Under the pieces are notes generated by a model, which searched no databases, was not told the DNA's origin, and saw only the letters and a program-made list of their open reading frames with translations. From positions 1-40,373 of the forward strand of contig CALOCV010000025.1 in assembly GCA_942491955.1 (NCBI GenBank): DNA of 40,373 nucleotides, written 5' to 3'. Of the stretch, positions 1 to 9,774 are shown one piece after another. Origin of the DNA: CALOCV01 sp942491955. Lineage in GTDB: Bacteria > Chlamydiota > Chlamydiia > Chlamydiales > CALOCV01. Position 1 is the first letter of the stretch. Every line of letters begins with the position of its first letter. Position numbers and translations under genes: made by a program.

Positions 1-390
1 GTCGACCGGGGACTCCTTGATTGGAACGAATCTCCGTCAATGCTTCAATCATGTTATCCAGCCTTTCCTTGAATCGCTGAAAGCCAGTGGGCCGGCGCCA
101 GGGCCCTGGAACCGGGGGCACTCAGGTACGGAGGGTACTAAAGGATGGGAACTTGGGCAAGGGAGGCCAAGTTCCCTTTGACGACAGGTCTGTCCAAAAT
201 GGGATTTTCCAGAAATGGGTTATGCACAACCAGGAAGAAATCAATTTGGAATGCGGAAGGAATGGACTCTTTGTCGGCACTAGGAAAATGTCTTACCGGT
301 GATGCAAAATGAAATCAATGCACAGGCCCATGGCAGTCATCGCCAGGGTCCGGTGTCTTCACCTGTGACGCTGGGGAGAAAAAACATATC
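1..390. other. Left-edge segment without an assignable gene
   Basis: I see no convincing gene here. On the minus strand, bases 1-90 read as an open, charged segment ending in QGVPGR that runs off the left edge and might be part of a protein, but it is too short to identify. A 71-codon plus-strand frame at 87-302 has no family signature and I do not accept it. The window starts exactly with GTCGAC, a SalI site, which may reflect how the DNA was obtained. Confidence 0.3.
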
Positions 391-391
391 A

Positions 392-1371
392 TGATGGAAC
401 CAGATTCATCCCACGGAAAGGGTTGACACACTCATTGTTGGAGCCGGCCTCAGCGGCATTTACGCTGCCCGCCTTCTGTCCCGTCAAAAAGAAGTCTTTT
501 GTCGTTCCTCGAAGGCCGCCCAAAAGCGGATTGGCGGCAGAATTTTGATGCCGCAGAACATCAAGGGCTTTTTCTCCGATCTCGGGCCCTCCTGGTACTG
601 CAGCGGGATTCATCCGGAAATGGCGCCACCTCATTCAAGCCTTGGGCCTCGAGGGGGTATCGTCAGTTCGAGGAGGGGAATGGTTGTCTCAATTTCGTTC
701 CGATGGTACGTTGTTCGAATGGGGTTCGGTTGCCTATGCCACGGACCCCCTCTCTTGGCGGCTTTCCGGCAGCATGACTGGCACTGGTCGACGAGCTCTG
801 CTGAGGCATGTTCCCGAAAACGCCATCCGGCCTCCTAGCCATCCTGTCTGTGCACGATCGAACAAGGAGCCCACCGGTGCAAGAGTCACCGTCGGCGAAC
901 TGGAAAAAGAGCCCTGGGCCGGATTCTTACACGGAAGAGAGTCATCCTTGCGCTACCGCCCCAGTCTTGCTGCGGCCACCATTCTCTTTCACTCCTGATC
1001 TGTCTCATGACTTGACCCAGGCGATGCTGAGAATCGGCACGTGGATGGCGGGCCAGGCGAAATTCTGTGCTCTCTATGAAGAACCGTTCTGGCGGGAATC
1101 GGGCCTCTCAGGCCAGGCATTCAGCGAATGCGGACCGCTGTGTGAGATTCATGACGGATCAAGCGACGGCCATGGACCCTACGGACTGAGCGGCTTCGTA
1201 GGAATTCCGGCGGCACAACACGCAACGATCGACAACTCCTCACCGGGCGATTGCTTCCCAACTCGCAGATATTTACGGCAGGCCGGCAGTGCGGCCGACG
1301 GCATCCTTCTATCTGGATTGGGCCCGCGAACGGTTCACCTCCACCCAGTTCGACCTCGACGTGCCGCCGTG
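392..1371 (+). pseudogene. Flavin-dependent amine oxidase remnant, frameshifted and cut at its 3' end
   Basis: Reading across frames gives a flavin monoamine oxidase-type protein. The N-terminal FAD-binding segment is DTLIVGAGLSGIYAARLL (about 425-478), with the GxGxxG dinucleotide-binding turn, followed about 20 residues later by a broken GGR motif. Further blocks typical of the family are FRSDGTLFEWGSVAYA (about 690-740), the SHDLTQAMLRIGTWMAGQAK segment (about 1003-1062) and FYLDWARERFTSTQFD (about 1300-1348), which matches the DWxxExFT block near the C-terminus. At least four frame changes are needed between 420 and 1371, so no functional enzyme is made from the sequence as given. The C-terminal FAD/substrate part that should follow the last block is missing: the DNA changes at about 1,345-1,352 into the end of the oppositely oriented VCBS gene. 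Family members oxidise amines to aldehydes or imines; the substrate cannot be inferred. Confidence 0.6.
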
Positions 1372-4300
1372 ACCGTCGCTGACGGCGTAGGTGAACGTGG
1401 TCGTGTCCGTCTCGCCGGCGCCAAGCCCGTCGAACAAGCCGTTCGGGTTGTAAACTACGTCGGTGCCGCTGTTGGTGATCGAGCCCTTCGTGACGCCGCC
1501 GATGCCGGTGACGAAGGCAACGCTCAGGCTCTTGGTCGTGTCCAGATCCGTGTCGTTGGCCAGCACGTCGATCACGATGGCCGTATCTTGGTCCGTCGTT
1601 TCGCTGTCGGCCACCGCCTCCGGCGCGTCGTTGACGCCCAAGACGGTGATCACGACGCTCGCCGTATCGGTCTCGCCGTTCCCGTCGGACACCGTGTAGG
1701 TGAACGTGTCCGTCGCGAACTCGCCCGAGGCCAGGTTCTCGAACTGACCGTTGGCGTCGTAGTCGATCGCCGTGCCATTGATCACGGCCGTGCCGCCCTC
1801 GGCCGGGTCGGAGACGTCGACGATGGTCAGCACATCGGACGTCGCCGTCCGGGTCGCTGTCGTTGGCCAGCAACGTCGATGGTCACCGCCAAAATATTGA
1901 AGGGATCTTCGTCCTCGCTGACGCCGCGGCCGTGTCGACGGCGTCCGGCGCGTCGTTGTTGCCGTTGATCGTGACCGTCACGGTCGTCGTGGACGTGTCA
2001 CCGTTACCGTCACTGACGGTGTAAGTGAACGTGTTCGTGTCCGTCTCGCCCACGCCCAGCCCGTCAAACAAGCCGTTCGGGCTGTAAACTACGTCGGTGC
2101 CGTTGTTGGTGATCGAGCCCTTCGGTGACGCCACCGATGCCGGTGACGAAGGCAACGCTCAGGCTATCGGTCGTGTCCAGATCGGTGTCGTTGGCCAGCA
2201 CGTCGATCACGATGGCCGTTTCTTGGTCCGTCGTTTCGCTGTCGGCCGTCCGCCACCGGGGCGTCGTTGACGCCCATGACCAAGATCCGATCGGTAAGTG
2301 TCGTCGTCGCGCCGTGGCATCCGTGGCCGTGTAGGTGACGTATCACGTTTCTCTCTTCACCCTCGCCCAGATCCTGGAAGTCGGCGCCGGGGTCGAAGGT
2401 AAAGCTGCTGTCCCCGTTATCGACGGCGCCACCCTCGGCCGGCTGCCCGACGATCTCGTAGGCGAGCGTCGTGCGGCTGTCGTCGGAGTCGACGTCCGTC
2501 ACCTGGTACTGGATCGAGACCGGGTCCCCATCTTCGAGGGCGATGCTGATAGAGCTAAAATTGGGTCGGCTCGGCGCATCGTTGACGCCGGTCACGGTCA
2601 CGGTCTGGCTGAACGCCGCGCTTGCGCCATGGCTGTCGGTCGCCGTGAAGGCGAAGGAGACATCGCGCGTCTCACCCTCGGCCAGGTCCTGGAAGTCGAC
2701 AGAGGGATTAGGTGAAGCTGCCGTCGCCATTGCTGATGGCGGCCCCTTCACCCCTGAAGGGTTGGCGTCAAACTGATAGGTCAGGCTCGCCGTATCGTCG
2801 TCGGAGTCCGGATCGTCGACGGCGAACGCGCCGACCACCGTGCCGCCGCCTTCGGTCGCCTGGACGACGGTAGGTGCAGCGGCGGCCACAGGGCCGTCGT
2901 TGACGCCGTTGACCGTGACCGTCACCGTCGCCGTGTCGGTCGCGTCGTGGTCGTCGAAGAGCGTGTAGGTGAAGCTCGTGGTCGCGCTCTCGCCCTCGGC
3001 GAGGTACTCGAACTGCCCGGCTGGATCGTACTGGACACCGGTGAGTCCTTCGGTAGCATTGGCGTCGGTGATGGTGGTGAACTGATCAGGCCAGGGGCAT
3101 CGATGCTGATAATTTTCAGCGGATCGCCGTCGATGTCGCTGTCGTTGAGGCGCAGCTCTGCGCCTGTGATGTCGACGGCCGAGTCTTCGTCGGTGACGAC
3201 GCCGTCATCGACCGCCACCGGCGCATCGTTGAGACCTAGCACGGATATTTCTTCAATGAACGCGGTCGTCGCGCCGTGACTGTCGGTCGCCGTGAAACCG
3301 AAGCTGACCGTGCGGGGCTCACCTTCGGCCAGATCCTGGAAGTCGTCGCCGAAGTCGAAGGTGAAGGTGCCGTCCCCGTTGTCGACCACGCTGCCAAACG
3401 CCGGCTGGTCCGTGATCTCGTAGGTCAATGTCGCCTGCGAGTCGTCGGAATCGACATCGGTGACCCGGTAGGCCCGCGTGAGTGGGGCATCGTCCTCGAA
3501 GAGGGACCAGCGGCCCCGCCCGCGGCTCTCGGCGCGCGTCGTTGACGCGCCGGGGTCACGTTCTGGCTGAATTCGAGGCACGCGCCATGGCTGTCGACCG
3601 CCGTGAAGCTGAACGAGACGATTTGCTCCTGTCCCTCGGCGAGCCCCTGAAAGTCCGATCGGGGATCGTAGGTGAGGTGCCGTCGCCGTTGCTGACCATG
3701 AAGCCCTTTGCCTCGATGGAAATCGGCCCGGGCAGATAGGTCAGGGTCAGTGTCGTCGTCGGGGTCGGGATCGTCGACGGCGGCAGGTTCCGATCACGGT
3801 CACGCCGTCTTCCGTCGCGTTCACGACGAGCCGGATCGGCGACAGGCTGCGGCGGCGAATTGGTGCCGGTCACGGTGATGGTCACGGTCTCGGTGTCGAC
3901 GCCGCCGTGGGCGTCCGGACGCCGTATAGCTGAAGCTGTCGGTCGCCGTCTCGCCGTTCGCAAGGCTCGGGAACGCGTTGCCCGCATCGTAGTCGTAGCT
4001 GCCGTCGGCATTGAGGGTGAGCAATGCGCCCGAGCGAGCGTGATCTGGCTGCCGACCGAAGAGGCGTCGCCGTTGGCGCCGACGGCGTCCAGGCTGTCGC
4101 CTTCGAAGTCCTGGTCGTTGGCGAGCACGCCGTCCGCGGCGGCGACGGCAAGCACCTCGTTATCCAGGGTGCTGGCGCTGTCGGCATAGGCGAAGGGGCC
4201 GTTGTTGCGGCCGTCGAGATAGACCGTGCCGTCGTCGAACTCGATCGCCTCGGTCGAGAGCAGCGTATCGAGTCCATCGGGTCCGTCGACCAAGACGATT

Positions 4301-4551
4301 CCGAACCAGCCGAAGGATATCGACAGATCGCGGAAGGCGCCCGACATGACCGCGGTGTCGAAACCGGACCCGCCAATCAACAGGTCATTGCCCAAGCCGC
4401 CGATCATCGTATCGTTGCCGTGGCCGCCGGTCAGCGCGTCATTGCCGGCCTTACCATCCAGGATGTCATCACCGTTCAGGCCGAACAACGCATCGTTGCG
4501 GTTTGTCCCCGTCGGCGTGTCGTGGCGTCTTGAACCTATTCTGATGGCCAT
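1346..4551 (-). pseudogene. RTX/VCBS-repeat surface protein, multiply frameshifted, 3' end missing
   Basis: The start at 4551 is supported by AGGGAGA seven bases upstream. The N-terminus carries hemolysin-type calcium-binding repeats (GNDALTGGHGNDTMIGGLGN at about residues 34-53). After a short spacer come tandem VCBS/cadherin-like Ig domains, recognisable by LANDxDxEGD, TFTYTVSDGNG and GVNDAP boundary motifs recurring about every 90-110 residues down to 1350. The reading frame changes at least six times (for example near 4,024, 3,570, 2,925, 2,160 and 1,870). Two stretches about 620 bases apart (around 1480-1605 and 2105-2245) are nearly identical, as expected of recently duplicated repeat domains. 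Proteins of this type are large, secreted by type I systems or held at the surface, and act in adhesion or biofilm formation. The 3' end, with any secretion signal, is lost where the sequence meets the amine oxidase remnant. Either the gene is dead or this stretch is poorly sequenced. Confidence 0.7.
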
Positions 4552-4693
4552 CGCGTTTCTCCCTGGTGCTCAACACGGTTTGGGACCGCCAGCGGTTGCC
4601 CTACGTGTTCCATGCCTCGTTCATCATCGTGGTTGTGGGGTTCATGCGTAACTAGGCGGATTACTAGGATTTTCTGTCGCTACGTGCCTTCTC

Positions 4694-5519
4694 CTAGGCT
4701 CAGGACCCATAAACGGGATTCCTATGGAGGCCGGAATGGCGTTCAAACTCCCAACTGCTGGGAGTTTGCGATGTCAGACCACCATTTCTGGCTCAGCGCG
4801 CGCAGTTCGCGTCTCCGGCCGCTCTTGCCCGAACAAGCCGCGCGGCATGCGCGTGTGGATGATCGCAGGGTGATCAGCGGCATCATCCACGTCATCCGCA
4901 ACGGCCTGATGTGGCGGGATGCGCCGGCCGTCTACGGACCGCCCAAGACGCTTTACAACCGCTTCATTCGCTGGGCGGGGGATCGGCGTGTTCAATGGGA
5001 TCTTTGCGGCCCTGGCCGCCGACGCTTGCTGCCATCGACACGGTGATGATCGACGCGACGCATCTGAAAGCGCACCGCACCGCTGCCAGCCTGCTCAAGG
5101 GGCTGTTCCCCGTCGCATCGGACGCACAAGGCGGCTGAACTCAGAGCTGCACGCCGTCTGCGACCGCGAGGGCAAGTCATTGATCCTGCTGCTTACCGAT
5201 CCAGGGTGTGGTCACCGTTCATCGCCGAACCATGCATGGTGCCGGTTTGTCCCGTCATCCTGATCGTCGATGGCGTCTTGACACCTACGGGTTCCGCGAG
5301 CCCTCGCGTATCTCGGCCTGGTGCTCATCCCGGTTTGCGGACCGCCGAGCTGATTCCCTACGGTCGTCGCTTCAAGCAACGAAACCTCGTCGAGCTCATC
5401 GTTCGGCTGGCTCAAGGACTGGCGCGCGTCGCCATGCGCTATGACCGATGCGCACACATTTTCCCAGGTGTCATCTGCGTCGCCACCTCTCTTCTGGTTA
5501 TGAGTGCAAATCAAATAGC
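4694..5519 (+). mobile_element. IS5-family insertion sequence remnant (IS427-like)
   Basis: The left end reads CTAG then GCTCAGGACCCATAAAC at 4694-4714. CTAG is a typical target for IS427-type members, and a degenerate complementary end, GGTTATGAGTGC, lies near 5497-5508. Between them is the broken transposase. The exact right boundary is uncertain because that end has decayed. Confidence 0.5.
4771..5510 (+). pseudogene. IS5-family transposase, frameshifted
   Basis: The ATG at 4771 follows GGGAG. The N-terminal domain is well preserved: FWLSARSSRLRPLLP, then RVDDRRVISGIIHVIRNG and WRDAPAVYGPPKTLYNRF up to about 4970. The catalytic part continues in other frames: TVMIDATHLKAHRTAASLLK (about 5040-5100, with the first catalytic Asp of the DDE triad), then ELHAVCDREGKSLILLLT (about 5140-5195), then the C-terminal ARVAMRYDRCAHIFPGVICV block (about 5420-5480). 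At least three frameshifts and missing bases around 5200-5340 make it non-functional. Family members cut and paste the IS by a DDE mechanism. Confidence 0.75.
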
Positions 5520-5690
5520 GGGGTACCCTGGTCAAATGGCTAGGTTGGTTCGGCGGTACGGCACCACCGAGACCGGATCGCCGCCAACGGACGTGCGCGC
5601 GCAGAACTTGTCGATCGGCCCCAGCCACCGCCTATCCTTCACGGGCCATGACCAGACGGCCGATAGGCGTCCAGGCCGAGAGGTTCCTTT

Positions 5691-6856
5691 ATGTTCCGCA
5701 GCGACGACGCCGATCACCGCGACCTGCGCCAAGCGGTGCGCGACCTGTACCGGACATTTCCGCCGGACTATCACCGCGCCCATGACCAGAACGCGACCTA
5801 TCCTGAGGAGTTCGTCGATGCGCTGAGCGAGGCGGGCTGGCTTGCCGCCTTGATCCCCGAGGCTTATGGCGGCTCCGGCCTGGGGTTGACCGAGGCGTCG
5901 GTCATCATGGAGGAGATCAACCGCTCGGGCGCCAACGCCGGCCATTGCCACGGCCAGATGTACAACATGGGCACGCTGCTCAGGCATGGCTCGGCCGCGC
6001 AAAAGGAGCGCTACCTGCCGCAGATCGCCGCGGGGAAATTGCGCCTGCAGTCCATGGGCGTTACCGAACCGACCACCGGCACCGACACCACCAAACTCAA
6101 GACCACGGCCGTCAGAAGGGGCGACCGTTACGTGGTCAACGGCCAGAAGGTCTGGATCTCGCGCGTCCAGCATTCCGATCTGATGATCCTGTTGGCCCGC
6201 ACCACGCCATTGGCCGAGGTGAAGAAAAAATCCGACGGGCTTTCGATCTTCCTGGTCGACCTGAAGCAGGCGATCGGCAACGGGTTGTCCATCAATCCGA
6301 TCCGCAACATGGTGAACCACGAGACCAACGAGCTATTTTTCGAGGACCTGGACCTGCCGGCCGACAGCCTGATCGGCGAGGAGGGCAAGGGGTTTCGTTA
6401 CATCCTGGATGGGCTCAATGCGGAACGCGCCCTGATCGCGGCCGAGTGTATCGGCGACGGCTATTGGTTTATCGACAAGGTGCCGGCCTACGCCAAGGAA
6501 CGCGTGGTCTTCGACCGGCCGATCGGCCAGAACCAGGGCGTGCAGTTCCCGATCGCGCGCGCCTATGCCCAGATGCGGGCGGCCGAGCTGATGGTGCACG
6601 ACGCGGCCCGGCGCTTCGAGGAAGGGGAGAACTGCGGCGAGCAGGCGAACATGGCGAAGCTGCTGGCCGCGGACGCCTCGTGGGAGGCCGCCAACGCCTG
6701 CCTGCAGTTTCACGGTGGGTTCGGTTTCGCCGCGGACTACGACATCGAACGCATGAGTTTCGCGAAACGCGGCTCTACCAGGTGGCGCCGATCTCGACCA
6801 ATCTCATTCTGTCCTACGTCGGCGAACACATCCTGGGCCTGCCCCGTTCGTTCTAG
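5691..6856 (+). pseudogene. Acyl-CoA dehydrogenase with one frameshift near the 3' end
   Basis: The ATG at 5691 follows GAGAGG. The product (about 388 residues once the frame is corrected) has the usual acyl-CoA dehydrogenase order: N-terminal helical domain, middle beta-domain with MGVTEPTTGTDTTKLKT (about residues 120-137), and C-terminal helical domain with FHGGFGFAADYDIER (about 340-355). Near 6,755 two extra bases (TG in CGCATGAGTT) shift the frame. The correct C-terminus, RETRLYQVAPISTNLILSYV, then resumes and ends at the TAG at 6854-6856. The position that holds the catalytic Glu in medium-chain enzymes is not Glu (LYQVAPIS). A Glu in LNAERALIAAE may serve instead, as in isovaleryl-CoA dehydrogenase; this is inference. 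Such enzymes are FAD-dependent and introduce the alpha-beta double bond in acyl-CoA breakdown. A single shift in an otherwise clean gene could equally be a sequencing error. Confidence 0.8.
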
Positions 6857-6879
6857 GGTCGGGACTCAATTAAGCCACC

Positions 6880-7009
6880 AGATGAGAGCGGCAGCGGTGA
6901 GGACGGCAGAACGCGAGCAAGAAAAAAGGAAAACCAAAGAGAGGAATGCTGTCGGTCCCTCTTCAGGTAGAGCGCTATTGAGATAAAGGGAAAGATAGGA
7001 ATCGTTCAT
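6880..7009 (-). pseudogene. sctT: Type III secretion export-apparatus protein SctT, N-terminal fragment
   Basis: An ATG at 7009 begins four bases after the sctS stop and encodes YLNSALPEEGPTAFLSLVFL, then FLFSCSRSAVLTAAALIW. This fits the first membrane segment of the SctT/YscT family, where an Arg-containing helix leads into a conserved small-residue turn. Order supports the call, since chlamydial sctT directly follows sctS. The similarity stops at about 6,880 and the frame reaches a stop within foreign sequence at 6866. Only about 40 of the usual 280-290 residues are present. SctT is an inner-membrane export-gate component that works with SctR and SctS. The gene is cut by the compositional junction rather than by an internal mutation. 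Confidence 0.6.
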
Positions 7010-7013
7010 GCAA

Positions 7014-7292
7014 TCACGATCGCGTAAGGCTCCAAATAGGAAAGTTATTAAAAATATTGCTCGCAAAAGAGATGATCTGTGCTCCCAACCACCCTCCTAG
7101 AAGCATCAATACCAAAATGACAGCGACGAGCTTAATCGTAAAGGAGAGGGTCTGTTCCTGAATCTGTGTCGCTGCTTGGAAAATAGCTACTAAAATACCG
7201 AAAAACATGCTGATCAAGATGGGGGGAGCCGAGAGGATAAGAATGAGTAAAAGACCTTGATAAGCGAGTTGAACGACATGGCTTTGGAACAT
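7014..7292 (-). CDS. sctS: Type III secretion export-apparatus protein SctS
   Basis: This 92-residue membrane protein has two hydrophobic helices (about residues 12-40 and 50-78) and the family signature SAPPILISMFFGILVAIFQA followed by ATQIQEQTLSF. Length and motifs match SctS/YscS/FliQ. With SctR and SctT it forms the export gate in the inner membrane through which effectors pass. It lies four bases downstream of sctR and just upstream of the sctT fragment, in the chlamydial order (CT562, CT563, CT564 in C. trachomatis). Confidence 0.93.
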   Translation of the reverse strand: MFQSHVVQLAYQGLLLILILSAPPILISMFFGILVAIFQAATQIQEQTLSFTIKLVAVILVLMLLGGWLGAQIISFASNIFNNFPIWSLTRS

Positions 7293-7296
7293 AACT

Positions 7297-8199
7297 CTAA
7301 CCTGGTTGTAAAAATGTTTTTACGAGTCCTTCAATCAAAATCGTCCATCCGTCGAGCATGACGAGTAAAAAGAGCTTCAATGGCATCGATATCGTAACAG
7401 GAGAGAGCATCATCATCCCCATAGCTAACAAAATATTAGACGTGACGAGGTCGATGACGAAAAATGGGATGTAGATCAATACACCAATTTCAAATGCCTC
7501 TTTCAATTGGCTCGTGATGTAGGCGGGAACAAGGACCATGAAGTCATCCGGTTTCAATGTCTCTCGATACTGATCAGGTAACCCGCGAAAGATGAGCCGA
7601 TAAAACAGCGCTTGGTGTTTGGGGATGCTATTTTTCTTTAAAAATTCACGAAAAGGTTCTTTCGCTTCATCGACAATCTTCAATACATAGACCGATGCTC
7701 CGGGAGAAAGAAATGAATCGGGCGCACGTGTCTCTAGAATCACGTTTTGTGCGGCATCATACATCTTTAAGGCTGTCGGATACATGATGAAAAGACTCAA
7801 TAAGAATGCGACGCCATTAATGATCTGGTTGGGTGGTGCTTGTTGGACGCCAAGGGCCGTTCGGAGCAGAGAGAGGACGATCACAATTTTGAGAAAAGAG
7901 GTCAAAATCATGATGATGAAAGGCAAGAGAGACAAAAATGAAAGGAGGGCCCCTTGTGTCAATAAAGAGGGGCGACGGAGATTGTCGTACTGCATTTCCA
8001 TCAAGGATTGCTTCTCAGCCTCATCAAGATCGGCTTGGTTGACAGGGACAGCGTTTTTTTGTTCAGCGGAGGATGGCTTTGGGAGGCTTTGCGTTGGACG
8101 TGAATCGATTTGAGAAAAAATACGGTGAGAGGGGCAGAATGTCAAAATCAGCGCAAGAAGGAAGAGGATTCCATTTTTTTGGTAAATTTTTTTTTGCAT
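7297..8199 (-). CDS. sctR: Type III secretion export-apparatus protein SctR
   Basis: This 300-residue product has an N-terminal hydrophobic signal-like segment (about residues 8-28) ending near HRIFSQ. The SctR/FliP core follows, with LPFIIMILTSFLKIVIVLSL (about 92-111), then LRTALGVQQAPPNQIINGVA, FLLSLFIMYPTA and a C-terminal YIPFFVIDLVTSNILLAMGM block. These are hallmark FliP/SctR sequences. About 60 residues upstream of the core match the longer N-terminus seen in chlamydial CdsR. SctR forms the pentameric core of the export gate. The gene starts three bases after the sctL stop and ends four bases before sctS, so the genes are very probably cotranscribed and translationally coupled. Confidence 0.95.
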   Translation of the reverse strand: MQKKIYQKNGILFLLALILTFCPSHRIFSQIDSRPTQSLPKPSSAEQKNAVPVNQADLDEAEKQSLMEMQYDNLRRPSLLTQGALLSFLSLLPFIIMILTSFLKIVIVLSLLRTALGVQQAPPNQIINGVAFLLSLFIMYPTALKMYDAAQNVILETRAPDSFLSPGASVYVLKIVDEAKEPFREFLKKNSIPKHQALFYRLIFRGLPDQYRETLKPDDFMVLVPAYITSQLKEAFEIGVLIYIPFFVIDLVTSNILLAMGMMMLSPVTISMPLKLFLLVMLDGWTILIEGLVKTFLQPG

Positions 8200-8202
8200 A
8201 AT

Positions 8203-8838
8203 CTACTTCTCTTCTCGTAGGATTTGTTCGAAAGCACTCTCTAAAAGAGCCCAAAGATTGGGAAGTTCGGCATTGATGATACCCCCTTCCGTTTCAATGA
8301 TGCATCCTCCTGGCTCAATATCGTCTCTCGGCACCACGGTAAAAGAGTCGAGATTTTCAAACAACGCTTTTAAGCGATCTCTTTGTTCATCGACGATGCG
8401 AAAATCGCTTTTTGCAACATGGATAGTGATTTTTGTGTGTTGGGTGATGGCGCGGAGATTATTCGCCACAATATCAACAATGGATTCTCGAGAGGTTGTG
8501 AGCTCTCTTCCTAAGATTTTTTGTGCGCCTTTAAGAGCCGCTGGAACGATGAGTTGTTCCATCTCTTTTCGAACATTCTCTTTCTCTTGTTCCATAGCAG
8601 CAATCTGCTGGGCCCATTGGGAAAACCCTTCTTCATAACCATCTCGGTATGCATTTTCTTTAGTTGTTTCACACTCTTTGGCGACGTGTTGGCGATATTT
8701 TTCGGCATCGACCCGAATCGCTTCCAAAACCTTTTTTCCATCGATTAGGCGAGAGAATTCTTTGGCTGGGATGTGTTTTACTTCTGGAGCGATATGGATG
8801 TTATCACCAAAAATCAGGGAAAAAAATTTCTTCTTCAC
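8203..8838 (-). CDS. sctL: Type III secretion ATPase regulator/stator SctL
   Basis: This 211-residue protein has a charged, coiled-coil-prone middle (about residues 40-105) and a C-terminal VVPRDDIEPGGCIIETEGGI block (about 165-184) typical of the SctL/FliH/YscL family. It is soluble with no signal peptide. SctL binds the secretion ATPase SctN and links it to the sorting platform. Position between the CT560-like gene and sctR matches chlamydial CT561. Confidence 0.88.
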   Translation of the reverse strand: MKKKFFSLIFGDNIHIAPEVKHIPAKEFSRLIDGKKVLEAIRVDAEKYRQHVAKECETTKENAYRDGYEEGFSQWAQQIAAMEQEKENVRKEMEQLIVPAALKGAQKILGRELTTSRESIVDIVANNLRAITQHTKITIHVAKSDFRIVDEQRDRLKALFENLDSFTVVPRDDIEPGGCIIETEGGIINAELPNLWALLESAFEQILREEK

Positions 8839-8850
8839 AAAAGATCTCCT

Positions 8851-9705
8851 TCAAGCGATTTGTAAAAATTGCATAACGGCGAGCAACTCTTTGCGGAGGA
8901 TGTCTCGAACCTTGTCATTTCCCTTCTCTTGGCAATACTGTTCTATGATCTTGGCTCTTCCTCGATCAAGCCTATGCAAGAGATACCAAAGGAATGAGGG
9001 AGATTCTTCTTGCAAAGCCTTTCCAAATCGGAAGAGACCCCGCCGGTGGATTGCTGCATCAAGCCTTTTTTTCTCTCCCGACCAATGCTCTAGGCCCAAT
9101 CGAGAAAGAGAGACTCTCTCTTTATGCTGTAGACAGCGTTTTAAAAAAGCCCGTTTCTTCGGAGAAAGGCACGAATAGAGGGCGGCTAAGTTGTTTTTAT
9201 CGACGATCTGCAAGATCTCTTCAGCAATGTCGTACAAACCCAATAGGTCAAATACTTCGAGAAGAGAGTCTTTCGATTGACGACCTAATGGAAGAAAGGG
9301 AGAAGAAGGGAGTGCAGAGAAAGGAGGAAGCCCTGGTTGATACAAACGCGCAAAAAGGAGCTGTTGATAATACCGTTTTGCGAAAGGGGATAGAGGATGA
9401 ACATCGGCTTGACATCCCATCATCTGTTCCATGCGTTCCCTTTCTTTGCCTTCTAAAAGGGCGATCAAAAACGGGTGTAGGCGAGGGGGGCACGATTGCA
9501 CGGCATCGCTCCACCAAGAATAGTGGATTTGGGCCAAAAAGGCCTCTCGATCGATGATGAAAGCGTGTGCTGTTGCTGTATTTGCGAGAGATACTGATTG
9601 GATTTTTTCCTCATTTTCCGTATGCAAATAGCGTGTGAGTGTCTGAATATCTTCCCCATTGTGGTATTGCTTATGCAGCAAAGAGAGTAGATGAATTTGT
9701 AACAT
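8851..9705 (-). CDS. Type III secretion cluster protein, positional counterpart of chlamydial CT560
   Basis: This 284-residue protein is soluble, rich in Leu, Arg and Lys, with no signal peptide or membrane segment. It contains paired motifs such as SKDSLLEVFDLLGLYDIAEE and SCLSPKKRAFLKRCLQHKER. I do not recognise a named domain. It sits between sctJ and sctL, where Chlamydia trachomatis has the conserved hypothetical CT560. That slot in other systems often holds SctK, a sorting-platform protein joining the inner ring to SctL/SctN, so a SctK-like role is plausible but not shown. The gene ends 12 bases before the sctL start, consistent with one operon. Confidence 0.7.
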   Translation of the reverse strand: MLQIHLLSLLHKQYHNGEDIQTLTRYLHTENEEKIQSVSLANTATAHAFIIDREAFLAQIHYSWWSDAVQSCPPRLHPFLIALLEGKERERMEQMMGCQADVHPLSPFAKRYYQQLLFARLYQPGLPPFSALPSSPFLPLGRQSKDSLLEVFDLLGLYDIAEEILQIVDKNNLAALYSCLSPKKRAFLKRCLQHKERVSLSRLGLEHWSGEKKRLDAAIHRRGLFRFGKALQEESPSFLWYLLHRLDRGRAKIIEQYCQEKGNDKVRDILRKELLAVMQFLQIA

Positions 9706-9732
9706 GATTTCTTACGATTGGTATTAAGTCTT

Positions 9733-9774
9733 AGTGCTCCGTCAACCCTTAATATTAAGGGTTGACGGAACACT
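9733..9774 (-). repeat. 42-bp near-perfect palindrome between sctJ and the CT560-like gene
   Basis: The arms read CCGTCAACCCTTAAT and ATTAAGGGTTGACGG, extended outward by AGTGCT/AACACT with one mismatch. On the minus-strand transcript that mismatch becomes a G-U pair, so the RNA would form a 21-bp stem. It overlaps the sctJ stop codon. No U-run follows, so it is not a standard intrinsic terminator. It could be an mRNA-stability or processing hairpin, a binding site, or a mobile remnant. Confidence 0.85.

Noticed and set aside
1463..2715. Long plus-strand frames rich in Val, Arg and Gly opposite the VCBS gene
   Set aside because: They are mirror frames of a GC-rich repetitive gene. The minus strand carries all recognisable domain motifs.
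5532..6320. A 262-codon minus-strand frame opposite the acyl-CoA dehydrogenase
   Set aside because: It is typical antisense openness in GC-rich DNA. The plus strand encodes a known enzyme.
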